A stretch of DNA of 64,000 nt from Haloglomus halophilum (GCF_024298885.1 NZ_CP101166.1:682001-746000), one strand, 5' to 3'. Shown: positions 8,329 to 17,032, counted from the first letter of the stretch. Translations and numbers: made by a program. The notes: a model not told the origin generated them from the sequence alone.

Positions 8329-9090
8329 TCACTCGGCCCCGTCGGGCGCGAACACCCGGGCCGAGCCGTCCGTGACGACGCCGTGCTCGGCCGCCGCCAC
8401 GGTATCGGGGAGTTCGTTCCCGCGGCCGTCGTAGCGCGCGTCGAGGCTCGCGAGCAGGGCGTCCCGGACGCAGGCACGGGTGGCCGCGCCGACGCCGGTG
8501 GCGCTCCCGGCGAACTCGGCCGGGGCGCCCGACGGGTCGCAGCCGACGGCGACGGCGTCCGAGCTCGTGCCGGTGAAGCCGGTCGCGTCGAGCAGCGTCG
8601 CGGTCTTCGCCTCGACGGCCGTCGCGAGCAGTTCGGCGCACGTCCCCGCGGCCAGCGCGCGGTCCGTGGCGACGACGAGGTTGACGGTGCCGACGGGCGG
8701 GCGGTCGTCGCCCCCCGACGCGGTCGGCGGCACCGCGCCCCCCAGCGGGAGCGTGGCGGGGTTGGACAGCCCCCCGGTCGCGAGGACGGTGACCGGGCCC
8801 CGAACGGCGACCCGGGCGTGGCGCATCGCGACGCCGGTCAGGAGCGCCGGGCCGTCAGTGTCGAAGCCGGCCTCGCGGCGGCGCTCGCGGGTGTAGGCGT
8901 CGAGGTCGGTCCGGTCGAACCCCTCCGGGACGGTGACGTTGTAGGCCGCGGGCGCGCGCCGGATACCGCCACGGATACCCGTGACGAGCCAGCGCCACGC
9001 GGTCGGTGCGGCGACCCGGCAGACCCCCTCGCGGACGGTCGCGGTCACCGCGGCCCCCGCGTCGGCCGGTGGGTCGTCCCCCTCAGACAT
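8329..9090 (-). CDS. cbiZ: Adenosylcobinamide amidohydrolase
   Basis: CbiZ hydrolyses the aminopropanol amide of scavenged (adenosyl)cobinamide to give adenosylcobyric acid, which re-enters the pathway at CbiB. The 253-residue protein shows the family's ALLTGVAMRHARV segment, a GTVNLVVATDRALAAG block and the LLDATGFTGTSSDAVAVGC signature. The start at 9090 overlaps the end of cobD by eight bases, so it is the last gene of the salvage operon. Confidence 0.88.
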   Translation of the reverse strand: MSEGDDPPADAGAAVTATVREGVCRVAAPTAWRWLVTGIRGGIRRAPAAYNVTVPEGFDRTDLDAYTRERRREAGFDTDGPALLTGVAMRHARVAVRGPVTVLATGGLSNPATLPLGGAVPPTASGGDDRPPVGTVNLVVATDRALAAGTCAELLATAVEAKTATLLDATGFTGTSSDAVAVGCDPSGAPAEFAGSATGVGAATRACVRDALLASLDARYDGRGNELPDTVAAAEHGVVTDGSARVFAPDGAE

Positions 9091-10102
9091 CGAGCGCCTC
9101 CAGCAGTCGGTCGTTCTCGTCGGGCAGTCGCACGGCGACGCGGACGTGACGGTCCAGTCCGCGGAAGGTAGTCGCATCGCGGACGGCGATGTCCTCGCGG
9201 TCGAGGCGGGCGACGAGCGCGTCGACGCTCCCGGCGGGGTCGTCGTCCCGGAGGTGACACAGCAGGAACGGCGCCTCGGAGTCGTGGACATCGAACCGCC
9301 CGCCGAGGCGCTCGCGCATCCGCTCGCGCTCGCTGGCCACTCGCTCGCGTGTCTCCCTGACGAACTCGTCCGCGCGCATCGCGTGCGCGCCCACGGCGGA
9401 CGCGGGCGTCCCGAGCGCCCACGCGGGCACGGCCGTCCGCAGGCGGTCGAGCGCCCGGCCGCGAGCGACCGCGAAGCCCGCGCGGAGGCCGGGCAGGCCG
9501 AACAGCTTCGTGAGCGAGCGCGCCGCGACGACGCCCTCCCGCCCCGCGAGGGAGTCGCGCTCGGTGAATCCGAGGAACGCTTCGTCTGCGAGCAGGAGCG
9601 TATCGGCAGCTCGACACCGGTCGGCGAACACCCGGAGCGCGTCGGGCGCAGGGGCGTCGCCGGTCGGGTTGTTCGGGACGCAGACGATGACGAGCGCGTG
9701 CGGAGCGGGGTCGGCGTCGACGAGTTCGTCGTGCGGCACGAACTCGGGCTCGCCGCCCTGGAGTCGGACCTCGCGGGCGTACTCGCCGAAGCTCGGCGCG
9801 GGAACGAGCACGCTGTCGCCGGGTTCGACGTGCGTGGCCACCGTGAGTCGGATGGCCTGCAGGCCGCCGGCGGTCGGGACGACCCGGTCGGGCGCACAGT
9901 CGGCGTAGTCGGCGGCGGCGGCACGGTAGTCGGGGTAGCCACGCGGCGGGTACGAGCGCGCCGCGTCGAGAGCATCCTCGTACACCGCGCGCGTTCCGGG
10001 CGGGGTCCGCGGGTTGATGTTGGCGCTGAAATCGAGGATGGAGGGGTCGTCGCTGGAGCCGTGCGGGACGCGCTCGGCTCGGTCGACGCCGTCGGGGTTC
10101 AT
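9083..10102 (-). CDS. cobD: L-threonine-O-3-phosphate decarboxylase (class I/II PLP enzyme)
   Basis: A 339-residue fold-type I aminotransferase homologue. It resembles HisC, but position in a cobamide operon favours CobD, which makes (R)-1-amino-2-propanol phosphate for CbiB. The DFSANINPRTPP N-terminus is CobD-like. PLP-site features are VCVPNNPTGD, LLLADEAFLGF and the Schiff-base Lys in SLTKLFGLPGLRAGF. The ATG overlaps the cobY stop by ATGA. Confidence 0.87.
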   Translation of the reverse strand: MNPDGVDRAERVPHGSSDDPSILDFSANINPRTPPGTRAVYEDALDAARSYPPRGYPDYRAAAADYADCAPDRVVPTAGGLQAIRLTVATHVEPGDSVLVPAPSFGEYAREVRLQGGEPEFVPHDELVDADPAPHALVIVCVPNNPTGDAPAPDALRVFADRCRAADTLLLADEAFLGFTERDSLAGREGVVAARSLTKLFGLPGLRAGFAVARGRALDRLRTAVPAWALGTPASAVGAHAMRADEFVRETRERVASERERMRERLGGRFDVHDSEAPFLLCHLRDDDPAGSVDALVARLDREDIAVRDATTFRGLDRHVRVAVRLPDENDRLLEALDV

Positions 10103-10797
10103 CGTTCGGCCTCCGCGAGACGCGCTGCGACCGTCGCGTCCGCCAGTCGGTTGACGTTCACCGCCAGCCGGGCGTCGTATGTCACGTACAGCCGCTCGTC
10201 GTGCTCCGGGGAGGTGTCGGTTCCGTTCGCGCCGGAGGCGTCGTCGGTCGGCGCGTCGTCGGTCGGGGGGCCTCCGCCGTCGCCGGCGACCCTGCCGACC
10301 ACGTTCACGCCGGTCGGCGCCAGCTCGCGGCCGCCGTGCGCGCGGGTGGTGTCCGCGGAGACCCCGAGCGCCTCCTTCAGCGCGGTCGGAACACAGACCG
10401 TGAGCGACGGGGCGGCGGTCGGCTCCGGGGCGAGGGCGGCGTAGTGGTCACAGACCGTGTCGACGGCATCAGCCGCGAGCAGCGGGAGGTCGGCGACGAC
10501 GGTGAGGATGGGGATCGTGACCCGCTCGTCGCGGAGCGCCCGGCCGAGGTCGGCGACGTACCCCTCGCCCGGCGCCTCGATGACGGTCTCGTGGGAAGCG
10601 GCAGTCTCGGCGACGTGGCGTGCGGTCCGGGGCGCGTTCGGGGCGGTGACGACGTGGACCGCCTCGACGCGGTCGGCACGCCGGAGTGCGCCACGGACCC
10701 GGTCGACCATCGGCCGGCCGGCGACCTCGTGGAGCGGTTTCTCCTGGGGGCTGTCGAGGCGCGTGCCGCGACCGCCGCACATGAGTATCGCGTTCAT
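10099..10797 (-). CDS. cobY: Adenosylcobinamide-phosphate guanylyltransferase (archaeal type)
   Basis: CobY is the archaeal replacement for CobU and transfers GMP to adenosylcobinamide phosphate. The 232-residue nucleotidyltransferase has MCGGRGTRLDSPQEKPLHEVAGRPM at its N-terminus and a VVADLPLL metal-binding strand. A Ser/Thr/Asp-rich insert at about 170-195 is not part of the fold. A GTG at 10818, overlapping the cobS stop as GTGA, is an alternative start that would add seven residues. Overlap with cobD keeps it in the operon. Confidence 0.88.
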   Translation of the reverse strand: MNAILMCGGRGTRLDSPQEKPLHEVAGRPMVDRVRGALRRADRVEAVHVVTAPNAPRTARHVAETAASHETVIEAPGEGYVADLGRALRDERVTIPILTVVADLPLLAADAVDTVCDHYAALAPEPTAAPSLTVCVPTALKEALGVSADTTRAHGGRELAPTGVNVVGRVAGDGGGPPTDDAPTDDASGANGTDTSPEHDERLYVTYDARLAVNVNRLADATVAARLAEAER

Positions 10798-10814
10798 CGC
10801 GGAGATATCTCGAC

Positions 10815-11636
10815 TCACGCCATCACCCACGCCACGGCCCCGGCGTTGAGCGCGACCAGTCGGCCCAGCTCGTTCGCTGCGCCGAACACGTCGCCGTTGA
10901 CCCCGCCGAGTCGCGACCGGGCCCAGCGCAGTACCACGAGCGCCGTCGTGAACGCGGCGAGCAGGGCCACGGGGGCGGCGGCCGAGACGCCCGTCAGGAG
11001 GGTAGCGGGGACCGACACCGCCACGGGACCCACGAGCAACCCGGGCGTCGCACGGCCGGTGAACGCGGCGCCGAAGCCGTCGGTGATGGCCTCGCCGTAG
11101 CACGCGACGGCGGCCATCCCCAGTTTCGCCCCCACCTCGGCCGCGACGACGAGCCCGGCGGCCCGGAGCGGGGGCGCGGGGCTCCCGTTCACCACGAGCG
11201 GCCCGAACAGCGGCCCCCGACCGAGCTGCGCGACTGCCAGCAGGCCCAGCGTCGTCCCCGCCAGCCCGATGCCGACGGCCGCGAGCGCGCCGACGCCGGT
11301 CGTCGTGTCCTTCAGCACCTCGCGCCGGCGCTCGACGGTGTGGACGGCGGCTGCGTCGCCGCAGTCGGCCAGCCCGTCGAGGTGGTTGATGCCCGTGACC
11401 AGATACAGCGTCGCGAGCGTCGCGGCCGCGGCGACCGGCGCCGGCGCGCCGACGGCCGAGAACGCGGCCAGCGGCACGGCCGCGATGAGGCCGACGACGT
11501 AGCCCGCGACCGGGAAGGCCAGCGGCGTCCCCTGGAACGCGACCCACGCGCGACCCTCGTGGGACACCGGGAGCCGGGTCAGGAACCCCAGCGCCCCGCG
11601 GACCGCCCGCCGGAGCCGCACGCGGGTCGGCGGCAT
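10815..11636 (-). CDS. cobS: Adenosylcobinamide-GDP ribazoletransferase (cobalamin synthase)
   Basis: Integral membrane enzyme joining AdoCbi-GDP with alpha-ribazole (or its phosphate) in the last assembly step. The 273-residue protein has GFLTRLPV near the N-terminus, the conserved TGINHLDGLADCGDA motif and an RRREVLKDTTTGVGA block, with five to seven hydrophobic segments. The ATG shares one base with the stop of cbiB (TGATG). Confidence 0.92.
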   Translation of the reverse strand: MPPTRVRLRRAVRGALGFLTRLPVSHEGRAWVAFQGTPLAFPVAGYVVGLIAAVPLAAFSAVGAPAPVAAAATLATLYLVTGINHLDGLADCGDAAAVHTVERRREVLKDTTTGVGALAAVGIGLAGTTLGLLAVAQLGRGPLFGPLVVNGSPAPPLRAAGLVVAAEVGAKLGMAAVACYGEAITDGFGAAFTGRATPGLLVGPVAVSVPATLLTGVSAAAPVALLAAFTTALVVLRWARSRLGGVNGDVFGAANELGRLVALNAGAVAWVMA

Positions 11637-12586
11637 CAGGAACCGCCCCCCGCGTCCGTCGTCGCATCGGGGTCCTCGGCCCGACGGGCGAGCCACGCCA
11701 GCCCCGCCGCCCCGGCCCACGCCAGCCACCCGGCACGCGCGACGAGTCGGACGCCACGCCGGGCGACCGCGCCGTCGGGGAACCTTTCGCCGCCCGGCAA
11801 CGCGTACACGCCGGGCTTCTCGAGTCGTGTCCCGAGCGCGGCCGCGAGCGTCCCCATCGGCCAGCCCGAGTTGGGCGAGGGGACATCGTCGAGCCACGAG
11901 CGGGCCCGAACGGGGGCGCTCGGGTCGCCGGCCGCGAGCGCCAGCAGGCCGGCGCTCGCGCGGGCGGGCAGCCACGCGACGGCGTCGTCCAGCCGCGCGC
12001 TCGCGGTGCCGTGGGCCTTCTCCGGGTAGCCCAGCATCGAGTCCAGCGTGTTGACGGCCTTCACCCACGCGGCACCCGCGGCGGCCGCCGGGAGCGAGAC
12101 GAGCGCCCCGAGACAGAAGCCCGCGAGCGGCGCGACCAGCCCGTCAGCGAGGTTCTCGGCGGCGGACTCGACCGCCGCGCTCCGCACCGCGCCCGCCGAG
12201 AGGTCGCTCGCGTCGCGCCCGGCGAGCGCGAGTAACGCGTCCCGGGCCGCGTCGAGATCGCGCTCGCTCGTCGCCACCACGTCGCCGGCCGTCTCGACGA
12301 GCAACCGGTGGCTCGTCGCGGTGAACAGCGCGACTGCGGCCGCGAGGACGCCCAGCCCGCGACCTCGGCGCTCGGCGAGCGCGACCAGCCCACCGACCGT
12401 CGCGGCGGCGATGGCGGGGAGCAGGCCGGCGATGGCTGCCCCGGCCGCTCGCGGGTGCGACCACGCGCGGTCGAGCGGCGCGACCAGCCGGCCGAACAGT
12501 GCCACGGGGTGGGGGTCCGGCGGCTCCGCGACGAGCCGGTCCAGCAGCGCCGCAATCAGGACCGTCCATGCCGCCCGCCGGCTCAC
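11636..12586 (-). CDS. cbiB: Adenosylcobinamide-phosphate synthase
   Basis: CbiB amidates adenosylcobyric acid with aminopropanol phosphate at the membrane. The 316-residue protein has several membrane helices and the family motifs AEPPDPHPVALFGR, DLSAGAVRSAAVESAAENLADG and VKAVNTLDSMLGYP. A GTG start at 12586 overlaps the upstream HAD stop (GTGA). It is preferred to an upstream in-frame codon at 12652, which would encode a non-conserved Arg-rich leader. Confidence 0.9.
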   Translation of the reverse strand: MSRRAAWTVLIAALLDRLVAEPPDPHPVALFGRLVAPLDRAWSHPRAAGAAIAGLLPAIAAATVGGLVALAERRGRGLGVLAAAVALFTATSHRLLVETAGDVVATSERDLDAARDALLALAGRDASDLSAGAVRSAAVESAAENLADGLVAPLAGFCLGALVSLPAAAAGAAWVKAVNTLDSMLGYPEKAHGTASARLDDAVAWLPARASAGLLALAAGDPSAPVRARSWLDDVPSPNSGWPMGTLAAALGTRLEKPGVYALPGGERFPDGAVARRGVRLVARAGWLAWAGAAGLAWLARRAEDPDATTDAGGGS

Positions 12587-13251
12587 GGCCCGGTCACCCC
12601 GTCGGCATCGTCCCCGGAGGGTCGCCGGCCCTCCTCGTCCGCTTCGAGCCACGCGGGGAACGAGGCGAGCGGCGTTTCGGTCACGTCGACGAACCGGCCG
12701 CCCGCGCCCTCGATACCGCCGTCGGCTTCCGGGTCGTCGCCGACGTGGACGAGGGCGGCCGGCTCGACGCCGAGGCGGTTGGCGACGGCCTCGAACGCCC
12801 GGGTATCGGGCTTGCGCCAGCCACAGCCGGCGCTGGTCACGACGGCGTCGAAGGCGTCCGCGAGGTCCGCGCGGATGAGCGCCCGCCGGGCGAGTTCCGG
12901 GACGCTCGTGTTGGACATGACGCCGACAGGACCCTTCTCCCGGGCGGCCGCGATGGCCGCCTCGGCGCCCTCGCGGCGCTCCACGTCGGGGTCGAAGGCG
13001 GCGACGACGGCCCGCCGGGGGACGTTGCCAGACGTCTCGACGCCGCGGCTCCGGAGGGCCGCGGCCACGTGCGCCGGAAGCGGCACCTCGGCACCCTCGG
13101 GGGCGTCGATGTGGTGCTCACGGAAGGCCCGGTCCCAGTCGTCGGGAACCTGCACACCCCGGGACGCGAGTTCGTCGGCGATGGCTCGGCCGGGGTCACC
13201 GGTGCGGTCCACGCGGACGAGCGTCCCGAACAGGTCGAACGAAACTGCCAC
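12583..13251 (-). CDS. HAD-superfamily hydrolase, first gene of the cobamide operon
   Basis: A 222-residue HAD phosphatase. Motif I is SFDLFGTLV (the usual second Asp is replaced by Phe-Gly as in HAD family IA, DxFGT), motif II is VMSNTS, and motif III/IV is GWRKPDTRAF...VHVGDDPEADGGIEGAG. The GTG at 13251 is chosen because TTCAAG lies 24-29 bases upstream (13275-13280) and the preceding residues are not conserved. Its GTGA overlap with cbiB suggests a role in cobamide assembly; dephosphorylation of alpha-ribazole phosphate is a candidate, by inference only. Confidence 0.8.
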   Translation of the reverse strand: MAVSFDLFGTLVRVDRTGDPGRAIADELASRGVQVPDDWDRAFREHHIDAPEGAEVPLPAHVAAALRSRGVETSGNVPRRAVVAAFDPDVERREGAEAAIAAAREKGPVGVMSNTSVPELARRALIRADLADAFDAVVTSAGCGWRKPDTRAFEAVANRLGVEPAALVHVGDDPEADGGIEGAGGRFVDVTETPLASFPAWLEADEEGRRPSGDDADGVTGP

Positions 13252-13335
13252 GGCGGGAGAGGGACCCGATGGAACTTGAATCCGACCCACGGATGGCGGC
13301 CGGAGAACGGAGCGAGCGGGAGGCGGGCGCGGCGA

Positions 13336-14010
13336 CTACTCCTGTAGCGAGAGCCAGTCGGAGGTGACCGACCCGTGGACGAACCAGCGCTGCTGTGGCT
13401 CGTTGTCGGCCAGCCGGAGCACGACGGTCGCGTCGGCCAGCGCCTCGAAACGGGTGACGAGGTCGTCGTCGCGGTCGACAGGGAGGTGTGCGTGGCAGAC
13501 GCCGCCAGCCGCGCGCACGTCGGCCGCGATGGCGTGGTACCACTCGAAGGCGCGCTCCTCGCCGAGTTCCTCGATGAGCGGGAGGAGCGAGTCCACGCAG
13601 ACCCGCGGGTCGTCGGCCTCGCTCGTCAGTTCCGCGACGGCCTCGGCAGCCCGTGCCCCGAACTCGGCGGGTGTCTCCACCACGGTCCGCGTGGCTCCCT
13701 CACCCGCGGCGGCCCCGGGGACCGCGCCGTCGTGGCCGGTTCCGACGCTGGCGGTCGCACTGCGTGCGTCAACGGCGAGGTCGATGAGTCGGTCGTTCGG
13801 CCCCGCGCCGGTCACGCCGGCCGAACAGCTCCCGTCGGTCCGACAGACCACCCGCGGCTGGTCACTGCTCCCGAGCATCCGGCTGCACGCCCGCTCGTGG
13901 GTGTTCCCGGGCGTCGCCCCGACCACCAGCAGGGCGCCGCCGTCCCGCTGTAGTCGGCCGAGGGCATCCGCGAATGCTCCGGCCCGCTTCGTTCGGCTCC
14001 CAGATGTCAT
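13336..14010 (-). CDS. DUF7504 (HTR-like) protein, second paralogue
   Basis: About 224 residues, of the same haloarchaeal family as 1211-1897. It starts with GGALLVVGATPGNTHERAC, a degenerate P-loop-like turn, followed by PRVVCRTDG, PRVCVDSLLPLIE and the shared CHAHLPV...LADATVVLRL block. ATG codons at 14010 and 14019 are both possible. It lies directly downstream of a HalX receiver-like gene on the same strand with a 65-bp gap, so the two may form a signalling unit. No function assigned. Confidence 0.65.
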   Translation of the reverse strand: MTSGSRTKRAGAFADALGRLQRDGGALLVVGATPGNTHERACSRMLGSSDQPRVVCRTDGSCSAGVTGAGPNDRLIDLAVDARSATASVGTGHDGAVPGAAAGEGATRTVVETPAEFGARAAEAVAELTSEADDPRVCVDSLLPLIEELGEERAFEWYHAIAADVRAAGGVCHAHLPVDRDDDLVTRFEALADATVVLRLADNEPQQRWFVHGSVTSDWLSLQE

Positions 14011-14075
14011 TATTGTCATCCCTTCGTCAAGGTTGAACAAAAGCGTTCGCCCCACCGGTAGGAAGGCCGGACGAC

Positions 14076-14633
14076 CTACTGGCCCCCTTCGGAGAACGCG
14101 GCAGGACTGTTGGCCAGCAGCGCCTCGCGGTCGATGGTCTCGACCGCCGCGAGCGCGGCATCGGCCTCGCTCCGTGCCTCGTGGATCCGCTCACGCACCG
14201 TCAGCGTGTCCGCCTCCCGTCCGGCGTGCTCGCTCGCGAGTTCGTAGAGGTCGGCGATAGCACGGTCGTAGCGTCGACATGCGAGGAGCCCCTCCACCGT
14301 CCGGACCAGCAGGTCCGCCTCGACGGGCGTCTGGAGCCACGCGTCGAACCCCTGCGCGACCACGTCCCCCTCGGGGCGCTCGGGAGACAGCAGCACGGCA
14401 CGGACGCTGAACCCCCGGTCGCGGACCGTCGCGATCAGCTCCGACGCCTCGCGGTCGGGCAGGTCGCGGTGAACGACGAGCACCTCGACCCCCTCGTCGA
14501 TGCACGTGAGTGCCTCCGCTCCGTCGGCGACAGCCTCGGTACTGACGAGGTCGACGAGCGCCGTCCGCCAGCGTTCCCGCTCTCTCTCGGAACCGCCAAC
14601 CACCAACGCCGCGCCGCACGCCGACTCCGACAT
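14076..14633 (-). CDS. HalX-domain protein with degenerate receiver
   Basis: A 185-residue protein shaped like haloarchaeal HalX response regulators: receiver-like residues 1-115, then a helical HalX region with LYELASEHAG. The receiver lacks the phosphorylation chemistry. The acidic pair expected after the first strand reads GGSE, the phosphoacceptor Asp position reads VVHRDLP (His), and the conserved Lys of TKP reads LQTPV. It is therefore probably a phosphorylation-independent adaptor. ATTAAAC at about 14658-14664 is placed for a leaderless ATG at 14633; an ATG at 14651 would add six residues. Confidence 0.75.
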   Translation of the reverse strand: MSESACGAALVVGGSERERERWRTALVDLVSTEAVADGAEALTCIDEGVEVLVVHRDLPDREASELIATVRDRGFSVRAVLLSPERPEGDVVAQGFDAWLQTPVEADLLVRTVEGLLACRRYDRAIADLYELASEHAGREADTLTVRERIHEARSEADAALAAVETIDREALLANSPAAFSEGGQ

Positions 14634-14812
14634 ACGTTCCACTACCGGCATGGCTCGTTTAATCCTTGTGTCAATCACTATCCGGCAACCGCTTGCGACA
14701 CGACACCAGTTGGGGCCAGCCCCGGTCACAAGCGCCGGGCCGCACGCGGCCCTGGCCGCCCGCCCCCGCGAATCGAAACCCCTAACATCGAAACCGCCGG
14801 ACCGGTGAGTGA

Positions 14813-14897
14813 GCCGAGGTAGCCTAGCCTGGCCAAGGCGGTTGCTTCGAGAGCAACTGTCCTCACGGACTCGGGAGTTCAAATCTCCCCCTCGGCG
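14813..14897 (+). tRNA. tRNA-Ser (anticodon CGA)
   Basis: An 85-nt cloverleaf. The acceptor GCCGAGG pairs with CCTCGGC, and the discriminator base is G. The anticodon stem GTTGC/GCAAC encloses the 7-base loop TTCGAGA, giving anticodon CGA (reads UCG). The long variable arm GTCC-TCAC-GGAC is the class II hallmark. The T arm is GGGAG-TTCAAAT-CTCCC. No intron and no encoded CCA. Confidence 0.97.
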
Positions 14898-15038
14898 CTC
14901 ACTTGTCTCGGCGGCCGGATCGATATCACCCCTATCGCGGAGCTGTATCCCCGACATCGCCACGACGGAGCGTCACCGACAACGGCGAGCACCGCCGCTA
15001 TCGCAATCGGATTGGGTCCCCGTCGGGAACGCCCGTCC

Positions 15039-15329
15039 ATGACGGACGACCTCATCGAGACGCTGGCACACCGCCTCGAGACCGAGTTCGACTGCCCGGA
15101 CGAGGTGGCCGGCGAGATCGCCGCGAAGGCCGACACGCTCGTCACCGACTACGAGGACGCCGGGTTCGACGCACAGGCGTTCATCGACCGCATCCACGAG
15201 GCTCCCTACGACGAGTTCGACCGCAAGTGGAACTGGGCGGTCGGCGACATCTGTGGTGAGCTGGACGACTGCACCGACTCGCGGCCCTACCGACTGGAAG
15301 GGTTCGGCGATGTCGGCGCGACGAACTGA
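15039..15329 (+). CDS. Conserved haloarchaeal hypothetical protein
   Basis: A 96-residue acidic, mainly helical protein without a recognised domain. It starts MTDDLIETLAHRLE and contains FDRKWNWAVGDICGEL and two closely spaced Cys. The C-terminal RPYRLEGFGD looks like a conserved tail. There are no membrane segments or signal peptide. The ATG at 15039 follows a CCCGTCC leader. Function unknown. Confidence 0.65.
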   Translation: MTDDLIETLAHRLETEFDCPDEVAGEIAAKADTLVTDYEDAGFDAQAFIDRIHEAPYDEFDRKWNWAVGDICGELDDCTDSRPYRLEGFGDVGATN

Positions 15330-15362
15330 GCCCCGACACCCCTGCTGCCCTTCCTGCGCCCG

Positions 15363-15623
15363 TCAGTAGCCGGGGTCGCGCTCGTCGGCCGGCCGCGTTC
15401 CCGAGGCCGGCTCGTCCTCGACCCGGTCGCGGGCGAACCCGCCGCGGATGGCGAGCCAGCCGAGGATGCTGATAGCGAGGATAGGCGGGAGGATCATGAA
15501 CCCCCAGAGCGGGTCCAGCCCCCAGAACAGCAGCAAGAGCACGTCCGCGACCCCCAGCGCGAGGAAGGGAAGGATGTAGAGCGCGGCGGTCTTCCGGCCC
15601 ACCTCGAACTTGCCGGCGTCCAT
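15363..15623 (-). CDS. Small two-helix membrane protein
   Basis: An 86-residue protein with two hydrophobic helices (TAALYILPFLALGVADVLLL and DPLWGFMILPPILAISILGW) and an acidic cytoplasmic tail. The start at ATG 15623 (MDAGKFEVGRK) puts a short charged segment before the first helix. Function unknown. Confidence 0.65.
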   Translation of the reverse strand: MDAGKFEVGRKTAALYILPFLALGVADVLLLLFWGLDPLWGFMILPPILAISILGWLAIRGGFARDRVEDEPASGTRPADERDPGY

Positions 15624-15684
15624 AGCTGTCCGTGAGGGGCGGAGCGGCAAAAACCGTCCGTCTCCGGTCGTGGGTGGCCGTGAC

Positions 15685-16017
15685 TCACTCGTCGTCGCTC
15701 GCCACGTCCTCACCCTCGACGCCGCCGCGGTCGGGCACCCCGCCCTGGAGTTCGAGTCGCCGCTCGTCGCCGGCGATGGCGCGCGCGGCGACGTAGCTCA
15801 CCAGCGCGACCCCGAGAACGATGGCGGCGTGGAATGCCAGCAACGGCTCGCTCCCGGACCCGTACAGCGGCAGGAGGCTGAACAGCCCCACGAACGCCGC
15901 GATGATGGCCACCGGAACGAGGTTCACGAACAGGTCCGACAGCGTCCGCCCGTCGAACACCTCACGGTGGCTCACGTCGTACCACGCCCGCTCCTCGCTC
16001 GGGTCGTCGGTCGGCAT
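15685..16017 (-). CDS. Small membrane protein, DUF6684-like
   Basis: A 110-residue protein. An N-terminal acidic segment precedes FDGRTLSDLFVNLVPVAIIA, the kind of lead-in seen in haloarchaeal DUF6684 proteins that may accompany terminal oxidase genes. Two membrane helices follow and the tail is acidic. The family call is by resemblance only. No oxidase genes are adjacent here. Confidence 0.5.
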   Translation of the reverse strand: MPTDDPSEERAWYDVSHREVFDGRTLSDLFVNLVPVAIIAAFVGLFSLLPLYGSGSEPLLAFHAAIVLGVALVSYVAARAIAGDERRLELQGGVPDRGGVEGEDVASDDE

Positions 16018-16112
16018 CCGCCCGCACGTCGGGCTGCCGGCGGCATGGGTCCTGCGTCCCCGGCGAGGGTGACCGTCTCCGCACCCCGTGTGGCCGCCGC
16101 TTCTCGCCCGCG

Positions 16113-16907
16113 TCACTCCCCCTGGAACTCGGGTTCGCGCCCCTCCAGTCGCGCGTCGAACCCCTCCCGATAGTCGGCCGTGTCGTCCAGCTCCCGGCCC
16201 AGCGCCCGCTCCAGTGCCAGTCCCTCGTCGAGCGGCGTCTCCAGGGCGGCGTTCAGCGCCTGCTTCGCGTTCCGCAGCCCGAGCGGTGCGTTCTCGCAGA
16301 GGTCGTCCGCGAGCGCGCGGGCCTGCGCGTCGACCGCCTCGTCCGGGCAGACCTCGTGGACGAGGCCGATGTCGTGGGCCTCCTCGGGGTCGATGAACTC
16401 GCCGGTGAGGACGATCTCCTTGGCCTTCGAGAGGCCCACGAGCCGGGGCAGCCGTTGCGTGGCGCCGCCGTGTGGGAACGTCCCCAGCCGAACCTCGATG
16501 ACGCCGTATTTGGCCTCCTCGCCGAGGACGCGCAGGTCGCAGGGGAGCGTCAACTCGAACGCGCCGGCGGGCCCGGCGCGCTTGATACCCGCGACGACCG
16601 GCTGCTCGCAGGCATCGACGGCGTCCAGCAGGTCCGGGAACGCCGTCTCGGTCACCTCGCTGTCGTCCTCGACGCGGTTGCGCATCATGTTCAGGTCCAT
16701 CCCGGCACAGAAGACGGAGCCCTCGCCGAGCAGCGTCACGGCCCGAACTCCGTCGGCGCCGGAGACGCGCTCGAACGCCTCGGTGAGTTCCGCGATGACC
16801 TGCGGATTCATGGCGTTGCGCTTGTCCGGCCGGTCGATGACCACGTCGGCACGGTGCCCCTCGGTCTCGATGCGGACCAGTTCCAGGTCGTCGGCAGTGA
16901 CAGCCAT
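16113..16907 (-). CDS. Enoyl-CoA hydratase/isomerase family protein
   Basis: A 264-residue crotonase-fold enzyme acting on acyl-CoA in beta-oxidation or related pathways. The oxyanion-hole loop is VFCAGMDL. Both catalytic glutamates of true hydratases appear conserved by eye-alignment, in GAFELTLPCDLR and YGVIEVRLGT. GGATQRLPRLVG and LTGEFIDPEEAHDIGLV are typical. The ATG at 16907 excludes a non-conserved upstream extension. It is monocistronic, so its exact substrate is unclear. Confidence 0.87.
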   Translation of the reverse strand: MAVTADDLELVRIETEGHRADVVIDRPDKRNAMNPQVIAELTEAFERVSGADGVRAVTLLGEGSVFCAGMDLNMMRNRVEDDSEVTETAFPDLLDAVDACEQPVVAGIKRAGPAGAFELTLPCDLRVLGEEAKYGVIEVRLGTFPHGGATQRLPRLVGLSKAKEIVLTGEFIDPEEAHDIGLVHEVCPDEAVDAQARALADDLCENAPLGLRNAKQALNAALETPLDEGLALERALGRELDDTADYREGFDARLEGREPEFQGE

Positions 16908-17032
16908 ACCCCGGGGTGCAGCGGCGTGGACTTGAAACCGTGGGCGGCCGGCAGTGGGCGACGGTGTGCCCGACCGTGAGAGGTGCTGCCGCGACCGCAC
17001 CGGGCATACGTCGTCGGTCCGTACCCCGCGCC

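Noticed and set aside
12584..13300. Cobalamin riboswitch upstream of the cobamide operon
   Set aside because: No B12-box or long leader is present; the first gene has a TATA-like box 24-29 bases before its start, and such riboswitches are bacterial.
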